DNA of 64,000 nucleotides from Collinsella sp. (GTDB lineage Bacteria > Actinomycetota > Coriobacteriia > Coriobacteriales > Coriobacteriaceae), in contig JAUMSH010000056.1 of assembly GCA_031292915.1 (NCBI GenBank), positions 1 to 64,000 of the forward strand, read 5' to 3'. Positions 1 through 7,483 of this stretch are shown in pieces. Positions within the stretch are counted from its first letter, which is position 1; the number at the start of each line of letters is the position of its first letter. The notes beneath the pieces are model-generated. The model was not told the DNA's origin, did no database searches, and saw only the letters and a list, made by a program, of their open reading frames with translations. A program made the translations under genes and the position numbers.

Positions 1-5
1 AGCAT

Positions 6-112
6 GGGAGCCCCTTCCATGAATGCGGCGTGGCCGCCACGGTTGGATTAGACACTCACCATTGTCGGCCTAATCCGCGGTCTTTCATGCAGCAGGGGCT
101 CTCAATGTTTTT
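6..112 (+). terminator. Structured RNA 3' end / complex terminator
   Basis: Nested inverted repeats enclose about 100 nt: 6-15 pairs with 94-103 (core GAGCCCCT/AGGGGCTC), 18-23 pairs with 84-89 (CATGAA/TTCATG), 45-51 pairs with 70-76 (GGATTAG/CTAATCC), and GTGG/CCAC can form a small hairpin at 30-40. A run of five T follows at 108-112. This is a branched stem with a terminator-like tail. It may end a transcript entering from outside the window, or be a small RNA. The family is not recognised. Confidence 0.5.
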
Positions 113-133
113 ATGTCCTGCTCATATCGTCTG

Positions 134-160
134 TGCCGGCACTTTGGGACACTCCTTGTC
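134..160. repeat. Intergenic repeat, GCCGGCACTT..GGGACACTCC family, copy 1
   Basis: The stretch TGCCGGCACTTTGGGACACT and the bases after it recur almost identically at 52920-52944. Both copies are intergenic, which points to a dispersed short repeat. No function is visible. Confidence 0.6.
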
Positions 161-275
161 CAGAGAGTGATGCAAGGGGCTCGTCCTTTGCTTTACTGAG
201 ATAAAGTGAACGTGTAGATTCGTAACCCACTCGCAACCGTTCTATGGCACGATATTGAACGAATGTATGCTATGC

Positions 276-292
276 GCCCAAATCTTTTGGGC
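276..292 (+). promoter_or_regulatory. Leader hairpin before the hydratase gene
   Basis: A perfect 7-bp stem, GCCCAAA / TTTGGGC with a 3-nt loop, ends five bases before the purine-rich ribosome binding site (GGGAGA near 298-303) of the gene starting at 308. It could influence translation initiation. It also argues that this segment is leader and not coding sequence. Confidence 0.35.
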
Positions 293-307
293 AGAGTGGG
301 AGACAGT

Positions 308-2608
308 ATGGTCAAGCTGTACGAGGACGGCATCTACCTGCGCGGCGGCAGCGAGGTTGTGCCTGCGGCCGAGGCCGCTGAGCGCGGCATTACGCAGACA
401 CCCGAGGATGCCAAGCGCGGCACCATCGCGTATTTGATCCTCCAGGCACACAATACGTCCGGCGACCCCGAGGCGCTCAAGATTCGCTTCGACGCCATGG
501 CGAGCCACGACATCACCTTTGTCGGCATCATCCAGACGGCGCGCGCCTCGGGCATGGAGCAGTTCCCGCTGCCCTACGTGCTCACCAACTGCCACAACTC
601 GCTGTGCGCCGTGGGCGGCACCATCAACGAGGACGACCACGTCTTTGGTCTCTCGGCTGCCAAGAAGTACGGCGGCATCTTCGTCCCGCCGCACATCGCC
701 GTCATCCACTCCTTTATGCGTGAGAATTTCGCCGGCTGTGGCAAGATGATCCTGGGCTCCGACTCGCACACCCGCTACGGCGCTCTGGGCACCATGGCCG
801 TGGGCGAGGGCGGTGGCGAACTGGCAAAGCAGCTGCTGCGCGACACCTACGATGTCACCTATCCCGGCGTCGTTGCCATCTACCTCACGGGCGCCCCGCG
901 CCCCGGCGTTGGCCCGCACGACGTGGCGCTCGCCATCATCCGTGCCGTCTTTGCCAAGGGTTACGTTAAGAACAAGGTTATGGAGTTCGTGGGCCCCGGT
1001 ATCGCGAGCATGACGACCGACTACCGCAACGGCGTCGACGTCATGACCACCGAGACCACCTGCCTTTCCTCCATCTGGGCCACCGACGAGGACACGCACG
1101 CTTTTTTGACCATGCACGGTCGCGGCGAGGACTACCGCGAGCTCAAGCCCGCCGATGTTGCCTACTACGACGGCTGCGTCGAAGTCGATCTGTCGAGTAT
1201 CAAGTCCATGATCGCGCTGCCGTTCCATCCTTCTAACGGCTTTGAGATCGACGAGCTCAACGAGAACCTCGAGGACATCCTGCATGAGGTGGAGCTCGAG
1301 GCCGCCAAGATCGGCGAGGGCAAGACGCACTTTAGCCTGCTCGACAAGATCGTCGACGGCAAGCTGCACGTGCAGCAGGGCGTTATCGCCGGCTGCTCGG
1401 GCGGCAACTACGACTCCGTGGTCCAGGCTGCTCGCGTGCTCAAGGGCGCTAACACCGGCTGCGGCGAGTTCTCGCTGTCGGTCTATCCCACGAGCCAGCC
1501 CGTGGCACTCGAGCTTACACGCCGCGGCTACATCTACGACCTTATGGAGGCCGGCGCGATTGTGCGCACGGCATTCTGCGGCCCGTGCTTCGGCGCCGGC
1601 GACACGCCTGCCAACAACGGCCTTTCCATCCGCCACACCACGCGTAACTTCCCTAACCGCGAGGGTTCCAAGCCGGGTAATGGCCAGCTGAGCGCCGTGG
1701 CCCTGATGGACGCTCGCTCCATTGCGGCGACGGCTGCCAACGGCGGCGTCCTGACGCCGGCGACCGACCTGCCCGAGGAGACTTGGGACGAGGCCTGCGA
1801 GTACACCTTTGACGACGCGCCGTACAAGAAGCGCGTGTACTGGGGCTTTGGCAAGGCGGAGCCTGCCGACGAGCTGGTCGAGGGTCCCAACATCAAGCCG
1901 TGGCCCGCGATGGAGCCTCTCGGCGACGACATCCTGCTCAAGGTGTGCTCCAAGATCATGGACCCGGTCACCACGACCGACGAGCTCATTCCCTCGGGCG
2001 AGACGAGCTCCTTCCGCTCCAACCCGCTGGGTCTGGCCGAGTTTACGCTCAGCCGTCGCGACCCTGCCTACGTGGGACGCTCCAAGGAGGTCGACGCGGT
2101 GGAAAAGCGCCGCGTTGCCGGCGAGGCAGCGGGCGACCTGGCGGCACTCGATGCCGAGCTTGCCAGCGTGTTTGAGGCGCTGGCCGGCGCGGGCGTCGCG
2201 GCCGATACCAAGGCGACCGAGTACGGCTCCATGCTCTATGCCAAGAAGCCCGGTGACGGTTCCGCCCGCGAGCAGGCCGCGAGCTGCCAGCGCGTAATTG
2301 GCGGCCTGGCCAACATCGTCCACGAGTACGCCACCAAGCGCTATCGCTCCAACGTGATGAACTGGGGCATGGTGCCCTTCCAGATGGAGGCCGAGCCCAG
2401 CTTTGAGGTGGGCGACTACGTCTTTGTGCCGGGTATCCGCGCCGCGCTCGATGGCGACCTGAAGGGCATCGCCGCCTACGTGGTGCGCGCCGATGGTGCG
2501 GTCGAGCAGATTGAGCTCTACATTGCCGATATGACGGCAGAGGAGCGCGCCATCGTCAAGGCTGGCTGCCTGATCAACTACAACAAGTTCAAGGCAGCTG
2601 CCGAGTAA
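308..2608 (+). CDS. Aconitase-superfamily hydratase (YbhJ-like)
   Basis: A 766-residue cytoplasmic protein of the aconitase superfamily, close in length and layout to the uncharacterised E. coli hydratase YbhJ (about 750 residues). The substrate is unknown. An aconitase-type SDSHT segment lies near residue 151. The Fe-S cluster cysteines appear as CSGG near residue 362 and FCGPC near residues 423-427, so a 4Fe-4S cluster is expected. The C-terminal swivel domain is present up to the end. The frame stays open to 263, but the start at 308 is preferred because GGGAGA precedes it at good spacing and the upstream part folds into a hairpin. It stands alone; the downstream neighbour is on the other strand. 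A role as true aconitase cannot be excluded from sequence alone, but the lack of adjacent TCA-cycle genes gives no support for it. Confidence 0.85.
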   Translation: MVKLYEDGIYLRGGSEVVPAAEAAERGITQTPEDAKRGTIAYLILQAHNTSGDPEALKIRFDAMASHDITFVGIIQTARASGMEQFPLPYVLTNCHNSLCAVGGTINEDDHVFGLSAAKKYGGIFVPPHIAVIHSFMRENFAGCGKMILGSDSHTRYGALGTMAVGEGGGELAKQLLRDTYDVTYPGVVAIYLTGAPRPGVGPHDVALAIIRAVFAKGYVKNKVMEFVGPGIASMTTDYRNGVDVMTTETTCLSSIWATDEDTHAFLTMHGRGEDYRELKPADVAYYDGCVEVDLSSIKSMIALPFHPSNGFEIDELNENLEDILHEVELEAAKIGEGKTHFSLLDKIVDGKLHVQQGVIAGCSGGNYDSVVQAARVLKGANTGCGEFSLSVYPTSQPVALELTRRGYIYDLMEAGAIVRTAFCGPCFGAGDTPANNGLSIRHTTRNFPNREGSKPGNGQLSAVALMDARSIAATAANGGVLTPATDLPEETWDEACEYTFDDAPYKKRVYWGFGKAEPADELVEGPNIKPWPAMEPLGDDILLKVCSKIMDPVTTTDELIPSGETSSFRSNPLGLAEFTLSRRDPAYVGRSKEVDAVEKRRVAGEAAGDLAALDAELASVFEALAGAGVAADTKATEYGSMLYAKKPGDGSAREQAASCQRVIGGLANIVHEYATKRYRSNVMNWGMVPFQMEAEPSFEVGDYVFVPGIRAALDGDLKGIAAYVVRADGAVEQIELYIADMTAEERAIVKAGCLINYNKFKAAAE

Positions 2609-2623
2609 CGCACTTAATTGTCC

Positions 2624-2697
2624 GCCCGGGGCCACACCTTTCCCTCGTGCTCACGCGCTTCGCGAGGGTCGCGTTCGGGAAAGGGTAAGCCCCGGGC
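2624..2697. terminator. Nested long hairpin after the hydratase gene
   Basis: GCCCGGGGC (2624-2632) pairs perfectly with 2689-2697, and inside it CCTTTCCC (2637-2644) pairs with GGGAAAGG (2677-2684). The loop holds a third short stem. It starts 15 bases after the hydratase stop codon, so it can end that transcript or protect its 3' end, although no T-run follows directly. Confidence 0.6.
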
Positions 2698-2754
2698 TAC
2701 ATTTCTGCGTTCTCGTTGGGCCTTGAGGGACGCTAATAAATAGACTTGCTTGAT

Positions 2755-2785
2755 GCCGCCTCTGTTATCGGGGCGGCTTCTTTTT
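2755..2785 (+). terminator. Intrinsic terminator
   Basis: Stem GCCGCC (2755-2760) / GGCGGC (2772-2777) followed by TTCTTTTTG. This is a conventional rho-independent terminator on the plus strand and the second stop signal after the hydratase gene. Confidence 0.75.
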
Positions 2786-2787
2786 GT

Positions 2788-3033
2788 CGAAAACCACCAC
2801 AAAGGGGGCAGGCACCTTTGTGGTGGTCGCGGTTTGTCTCGTTCTGTAATAGGTAGACCCTTATTTGCCGAGTGGTTGTTACGGATCTAGATAAACGGGC
2901 ACTGCTAAACAATTCATCTCGATCCGTAACATCTGGACCCAAAAACGGCCGCTAGATGTTACAGATTGAGATGGTGAACGCCGGGGCCGAAGATCACCAC
3001 AAAGGCTCCTGTCTCCTTTATGGTGGTGGGGGG
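2788..3033. repeat. Multi-hairpin intergenic repeat, copy A
   Basis: About 245 bp made of consecutive inverted repeats: ACCACCACAAAGG/CCTTTGTGGTGGT, then two longer stems built around TGTAACA-type arms, then a second CACCACAAAGG/CCTTTATGGTGGTG stem near 2997-3033. The first ~190 bp match copy B at 3854-4047 in the same orientation with scattered mismatches. The two copies flank the orphan gene at 3082-3750. There is no coding capacity of note. Confidence 0.75.
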
Positions 3034-3081
3034 CGAGCTCGATGTTGCCGTGCTCGTTGAACGACATTCTAATGAGCGTCT

Positions 3082-3750
3082 CTACAGAATTTCATCTGGG
3101 CTGGCGGGTTTGGTTGTTTTGGGGATGCCGAGTTTGGATGACGCGAAATCGTCAACATTGTCCTTAATTCCGTCTTTGGTGTAGACGGTGACCATATAGG
3201 TGCTGTGTCCGAATTCGCCCTTGTCGCGTGTTGCCCAGGCATCCCAGTAGGCGGCCCTGTTTCGCCCTTTGATTTTTCCGACACGGCGGAGTTCTGTTCG
3301 CTTTAATTTCTGGTTGCTATAGATGGTTCGACCGGCCTCCTCGGTGAGCCCGCACTGTCCAAGCATCTTGTCGAGGACTTGGTTCATGTGGCGCTCATCG
3401 GTGTTTGGTGCGTAGTCGTAGGCAAGGCCGATGGAGTCGAGTGGCTGGTCGTCGATTAGATAGTTTAGCGCCTGAGGTCCAAGGCAGAAATAGGGGGAGC
3501 ATCCGTCGATCTGACCGAGCAACGGTAACTTGGACTGCCAAAGTCCGGTGGGAATTGCATATTCGTAGAACACGCCACGGCAGACAAAGGAGAGCGAGGT
3601 GGCACGCGAGCCGGCGTCGATCATCCCGCAAAGATCGAAGGGCGAGGCGATACCAAAAGAAAAGGGCGTGATGACGATAAGGAAGAGCATCACGATGGGT
3701 ATGGCGAGAATGGCGATGACGTTGCGACCGGTGGAATGAGGCGGCTTCAT
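3082..3750 (-). CDS. Hypothetical protein with one N-terminal membrane segment
   Basis: A 222-residue protein that I do not recognise. Residues about 8-32 form a hydrophobic segment (NVIAILAIPIVMLFLIV and onward), so it is probably anchored with most of the chain outside. The exported part has several cysteines (CGM, FVCRG, GCSPYFC, GQCG) that could form disulfides. The start at 3750 is chosen over an in-frame one at 3768 because GAGGAG stands six bases before it. The gene sits alone between two copies of a hairpin-rich repeat, as if delivered or bounded by them. No promoter could be assigned. Confidence 0.6.
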   Translation of the reverse strand: MKPPHSTGRNVIAILAIPIVMLFLIVITPFSFGIASPFDLCGMIDAGSRATSLSFVCRGVFYEYAIPTGLWQSKLPLLGQIDGCSPYFCLGPQALNYLIDDQPLDSIGLAYDYAPNTDERHMNQVLDKMLGQCGLTEEAGRTIYSNQKLKRTELRRVGKIKGRNRAAYWDAWATRDKGEFGHSTYMVTVYTKDGIKDNVDDFASSKLGIPKTTKPASPDEIL

Positions 3751-3853
3751 ATGCGCTCCTCGAGACAAAGATCTGTTGAGGATAGGCAGAAATGGATATG
3801 TTCAGAGAACAATTCAAGTTTAATCTCATGGCGCGAGATGGTCGACCGTTAGC

Positions 3854-4047
3854 GTCGAAAACCACCACAAAGGTGCCTGTCCCCTTTGTGGTGGTTCTCG
3901 GTTTGTCTCGATTTGTAACAGATAGGGCTCTATTTGCCGAGTAGATGTTACAGATTGAGACAAACGGGCGCCGTTGGTCATTTCGTCTTGATTTGTAACA
4001 TCTGGAGCCATAAACAGTCGCTAGATGTTACAGATTGAGATAGTAAG
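3854..4047. repeat. Multi-hairpin intergenic repeat, copy B
   Basis: Three tandem hairpins: 3860-3873 pairs perfectly with 3883-3896; the 20-bp arm GTTTGTCTCGATTTGTAACA (3901-3920) pairs with 3946-3965 with two G:T-type differences; 3986-4003 pairs with 4023-4040. It is an imperfect direct copy of 2788-2980. Arms of the second and third hairpins resemble each other (TGTAACA..TGTTACA), which suggests internal duplication. Confidence 0.75.
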
Positions 4048-4103
4048 GGGACGAGGCCGCAGTGGGTGAGCGTGCCTGCCCCTATCTCTCAATCACTCAG
4101 AAA

Positions 4104-4139
4104 ATCTTATATATAGAGACTTAGATTTGTGTATAAGAT
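4104..4139. promoter_or_regulatory. Palindrome upstream of clpB
   Basis: ATCTTATA (4104-4111) and TATAAGAT (4132-4139) form a perfect 8-bp inverted repeat with a 20-bp spacer about 80 bp before clpB, in an AT-rich island. It is a plausible operator or promoter region. It does not match the CIRCE consensus, and I see no clear HAIR (HspR) motif. Confidence 0.4.
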
Positions 4140-4217
4140 CGCGCAAAGCTGGCAACAATACTTCTCGAACAACGTGAAGCCGCCCCGTAGGGCGGCCACC
4201 CCAAGAGAGGTGATTCC

Positions 4218-6845
4218 ATGAGAATCGATAAGCTAGCAATGACGTCGCGCGAGGCGCTGCAGACCGCCATGAGCACGGCTGCCGACGCGCAGGCTGGCGC
4301 GGTGGAGCCGATTCACTTGCTGTCCGCCCTGCTCGGTGCCGGTGAACGCAACATCTCCGTGATCATCGAGCGTATCGGCGCCGACCCGGCCCAGCTCGCA
4401 CGCTCCACACAAGATGCCATCGACCACGCGCCCAAGGTTTCGGGCGAGGGCCAGCAGATGGGTCTTTCCAACGAGCTCGTCCGCGTCATCGAAAAGGCCG
4501 AGAAGAAGGCCACCAAGATGGGCGACAGCTTTGTGGTGACCGAGCATCTGCTGATGGCACTTGCCGAGGACAAGGGCGAGGCGGGCCGCGTGCTGCGCGA
4601 TGCCGGCGTCACCAAGGAGCGCATCGAGCAGGTCTACGAGGAGCTGCGCGGCGATGACCGCGTGACGTCTGCCGAAGACAAAACCCAGTTTGAGGCCTTG
4701 GAGCAGTACGGTCGCAACATCTGCGACCTCGCCCGCGCCGGCAAGCTCGACCCGGTCATCGGCCGTACCGACGAGATCCGCCGTACCATCCAGGTCCTGT
4801 CCCGTCGCACCAAGAACAACCCCGTGCTCATCGGCGAGCCGGGCGTCGGCAAGACGGCCATCGTCGAGGGCATCGCCCAGCGTATCGTGGCCGGCGACGT
4901 GCCGAGCACCCTGCGCGACCGCGACCTCATCGAGCTCGACATGAGCGCGCTGGTCGCCGGCGCCAAGTACCGTGGCGAGTTCGAGGGCCGCTTGAAGGCC
5001 GTACTCAAGGAAGTCCAGAAGTCCGAGGGCAAGGTCATCCTGTTCATCGATGAGCTCCACACCATCGTGGGCGCGGGTGCCACCGAGGGCTCCATGGACG
5101 CCGGCAACATCCTCAAGCCGGCGCTCGCCCGTGGCGACCTGCACGCGATCGGCGCGACCACGCTCGACGAATACCGCAAGTACATCGAGAAGGACGCGGC
5201 GCTCGCCCGTCGTTTCCAGACCGTTATGGTGAGCGAGCCTACCGTCGAGGACACCATTTCGATCCTGCGTGGCCTGAAGGAGAAGTACGAGATCTTCCAC
5301 GGTGTGCATATCACCGATAGCGCGCTCGTGGCAGCTGCCGACCTCTCCGATCGCTACATCGCCGACCGCTTCCTGCCCGACAAGGCCATCGATCTGGTCG
5401 ATGAGGCGGCAAGCCGCCTGCGCATGGAACTCGACAGCATGCCGGTCGAGATCGACGCCACCACGCGTCAGCTCACTCAGCTGCAGATCGAGGAACAGGC
5501 GCTCATGAAAGAGACCGATGACGCCTCCAAGGAGCGTCTGGAGGCCCTGCGCCAGGAGATTGCCGAGGTCCAGGAAAAACTCAACGTGCAAAAGGCCGGC
5601 TGGCTCAACCAGAAGAACGCCATTGACCACGTGCAGGAGCTTAAGAGCCAGCTTGACGAGGCCAAGAGCGAGGAGGAGCGTGCGACGCGCAACGGCGATT
5701 TGGGTCGTGCGTCCGAGCTGCGCTACTCCGTGATTCCGGGCCTGCAGCAGCAGATTCAGGATTCCGAGGCCGCGCTCGAGGCACAAAAGCAGCAGGACGG
5801 CGAGGGCCTGAACGAGCAGGTGACCTCCGATGAGATCGCCGAGGTCGTGAGCGCCTGGACCGGCGTGCCCGTGTCCAAGATGATGCAGGGCGAGCTCGAC
5901 AAGCTGAAGGGCTTGGAGGGCGAGCTGCATAAGCGTGTCATCGGCCAGGACGAGGCGGTCTCCGCTGTCGCCGCGGCCGTGCGTCGCAGCCGTGCGGGCC
6001 TCTCCGATCCGGACAAGCCCATTGGCAGCTTCTTCTTCCTGGGCCCCACCGGCGTGGGTAAGACCGAGCTCGCCAAGGCGCTGGCCGAGTGCCTGTTCGA
6101 TGACGAGCGTGCGCTCGTGCGTATCGACATGTCCGAGTACATGGAGAAGTTCAGCGTCCAGCGTCTGATCGGTGCGCCCCCGGGATACGTGGGATACGAC
6201 GAGGGCGGCCAGCTCACCGAGGCCGTGCGCCGTCGTCCGTATTCCGTGATCTTGCTCGACGAGATGGAGAAGGCTCACCCGGATGTCTTCAACGTGCTGC
6301 TGCAGGTGCTTGACGACGGCCGTCTGACCGACGGTCAGGGTCGCCAGGTATCCTTCAAGAACACGATCATCATCATGACGTCTAACGTGGGCTCCAAGGC
6401 TATCGCTGAGCTTTCCGGCAAGGACGAGGAGGAGATGCTCCATCAGGTCGACGCGGCCATGGCTCAGACCTTCCGCCCCGAGTTTCTCAACCGTATCGAC
6501 GATATCGTGGTGTTCCATCCGCTCGGCATGGCGCAGATCGAGAAGATCGTCGACATCCAGCTCGCCGACGTCCGCGCGCGTCTGGCCAAGGAGCGCATGA
6601 CGCTTGCCATCACCCCGGCGGCCAAGCAGATGCTCGCCGTGGGCGGCTTGGACCCGGTCTTTGGCGCCCGTCCGCTCAAGCGTCTGGTTCAGCGCGAGGT
6701 CGTGGATGCCATCGCCGCCGCCATCATCGATGGCACGGTGCGTGAGGGCGATCAGGTGACGGTCGATGTCGACAAGGACGGCGGCTTTACCGTCGTGTGC
6801 GACAACACGCCGGCGGCCACCTACGAGGTCCCCGACGCCGAGTAG
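4218..6845 (+). CDS. clpB: ATP-dependent chaperone ClpB
   Basis: An 875-residue Hsp100 disaggregase, of usual length for ClpB. It pulls polypeptides out of aggregates together with DnaK/DnaJ/GrpE in the cytoplasm. Domains in order: N domain (about 1-145), first AAA+ module with Walker A GEPGVGKT near residue 205 and Walker B ILFIDELH near 274, the long coiled-coil M domain (about 400-530) that separates ClpB from ClpA and ClpC, and second AAA+ module with GPTGVGKT near residue 609. Starts at 4218, with GAGAGGTGA upstream. It is monocistronic with its own terminator. A palindrome about 80 bp upstream may be its heat-shock operator. Confidence 0.97.
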   Translation: MRIDKLAMTSREALQTAMSTAADAQAGAVEPIHLLSALLGAGERNISVIIERIGADPAQLARSTQDAIDHAPKVSGEGQQMGLSNELVRVIEKAEKKATKMGDSFVVTEHLLMALAEDKGEAGRVLRDAGVTKERIEQVYEELRGDDRVTSAEDKTQFEALEQYGRNICDLARAGKLDPVIGRTDEIRRTIQVLSRRTKNNPVLIGEPGVGKTAIVEGIAQRIVAGDVPSTLRDRDLIELDMSALVAGAKYRGEFEGRLKAVLKEVQKSEGKVILFIDELHTIVGAGATEGSMDAGNILKPALARGDLHAIGATTLDEYRKYIEKDAALARRFQTVMVSEPTVEDTISILRGLKEKYEIFHGVHITDSALVAAADLSDRYIADRFLPDKAIDLVDEAASRLRMELDSMPVEIDATTRQLTQLQIEEQALMKETDDASKERLEALRQEIAEVQEKLNVQKAGWLNQKNAIDHVQELKSQLDEAKSEEERATRNGDLGRASELRYSVIPGLQQQIQDSEAALEAQKQQDGEGLNEQVTSDEIAEVVSAWTGVPVSKMMQGELDKLKGLEGELHKRVIGQDEAVSAVAAAVRRSRAGLSDPDKPIGSFFFLGPTGVGKTELAKALAECLFDDERALVRIDMSEYMEKFSVQRLIGAPPGYVGYDEGGQLTEAVRRRPYSVILLDEMEKAHPDVFNVLLQVLDDGRLTDGQGRQVSFKNTIIIMTSNVGSKAIAELSGKDEEEMLHQVDAAMAQTFRPEFLNRIDDIVVFHPLGMAQIEKIVDIQLADVRARLAKERMTLAITPAAKQMLAVGGLDPVFGARPLKRLVQREVVDAIAAAIIDGTVREGDQVTVDVDKDGGFTVVCDNTPAATYEVPDAE

Positions 6846-6890
6846 GTTTTGGGCCATGCCTTAAAATCTGCCTTTTGAGCCGAACGCCAA

Positions 6891-6925
6891 GGGCGGCGGA
6901 TCCGATTGGGTCCGCCGCCCTTTTT
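6891..6925 (+). terminator. Intrinsic terminator after clpB
   Basis: GGGCGGCGGA (6891-6900) pairs with TCCGCCGCCC (6911-6920), loop of ten bases, followed by TTTTT. A strong rho-independent terminator. Confidence 0.9.
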
Positions 6926-6977
6926 CGTGCGACAATCGATAATGTTGAACACGATTGCATGGCAAGGAGATATGCAG

Positions 6978-7163
6978 ATGATAGACAAGAACAAGATGAA
7001 TGCGCCGGCGACCGATGCCGCACCCAAGCCTGCGCCTAAGCCGGCGCCCAAGCCGCGCGACCCCTACATCCGTGCCGAGAACGAGGACGACGACGGCTAC
7101 GATCCCTACAGCGACCGACGCCCCGAGCGCGAGCCAATGTTCGAAGCCGACCCGTGGCGCTGA
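6978..7163 (+). CDS. Small hydrophilic Pro/Asp-rich protein
   Basis: A 61-residue protein beginning MIDKNKMNAP, with a KPAPKPAPKPR proline-lysine stretch followed by an acidic tail rich in Asp, Arg and Pro and ending in FEADPWR. It is probably disordered and cytoplasmic; the function is unknown. An ATG at 6972 is in frame but only two bases after the AAGGAG box, so 6978, with about seven bases of spacing, is the likelier start. It has its own short transcription unit between the clpB terminator and a long inverted repeat. Confidence comes from the ribosome binding site and codon use, not from homology. Confidence 0.6.
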   Translation: MIDKNKMNAPATDAAPKPAPKPAPKPRDPYIRAENEDDDGYDPYSDRRPEREPMFEADPWR

Positions 7164-7187
7164 GTGCCACCCAAAAGGCCACCAATA

Positions 7188-7253
7188 AGTTGCGGTGAAA
7201 TAGGGACTGTTTTGCGGTTCGACCAGCAAAAACATCCCTATTTCACCGCAACT
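7188..7253. repeat. Long inverted repeat, TTGCGGTGAAATAG family, copy 1
   Basis: The arm AGTTGCGGTGAAATAGGGA (7188-7206) is perfectly complementary to 7235-7253 (19 bp). Inside, TTTTGC (7210-7215) pairs with GCAAAA (7226-7231). Related elements occur at 15965-16031 and 19650-19718. It follows a small gene and could act as a transcript end, but no T-run is present. Confidence 0.8.
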
Positions 7254-7415
7254 GCGTTAGGGATTTTTCTACAGGGGGAGGGTAGTCAAAAAAGCCCCGT
7301 CCCAAATTGACTGCTCGGGGAGTCGCATTCGAGCTTGGTTGTCCTCTCAGCCACTCGGCATCCTTCGAGCAGTAATAGTGAAAAAACTTGCTTAAGTGTT
7401 AATCAAGTCAGACAT

Positions 7416-7475
7416 AATCTTGCTCTCTAATTAATCAAGAATCGCTATAATTTTGATTAGCTAGAGAGCAAGATT
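7416..7475 (+). promoter_or_regulatory. Large palindrome around a TATAAT box
   Basis: A perfect 14-bp inverted repeat, AATCTTGCTCTCTA (7416-7429) / TAGAGAGCAAGATT (7462-7475), is continued inward after a 2-base interruption by TAATCAA (7432-7438) / TTGATTA (7453-7459). The loop contains TATAAT at 7446-7451, and the structure ends eight bases before the ATG at 7484. This is a likely promoter-operator, perhaps autoregulated. TTAATCAAG also occurs as a direct repeat just upstream, near 7399. Confidence 0.65.
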
Positions 7476-7483
7476 GGAGAATC

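Noticed and set aside
242..2635. Very long open frame antisense to the hydratase gene (797 codons)
   Set aside because: It is a shadow caused by strong G/C bias at third codon positions of the real gene. It has no ribosome binding site and a composition rich in Gly, Ala, Val, Leu, His and Arg typical of such shadows.
4233..6857. 874-codon open frame antisense to clpB
   Set aside because: Same cause; the plus-strand frame has complete ClpB motifs, and the antisense frame has none.
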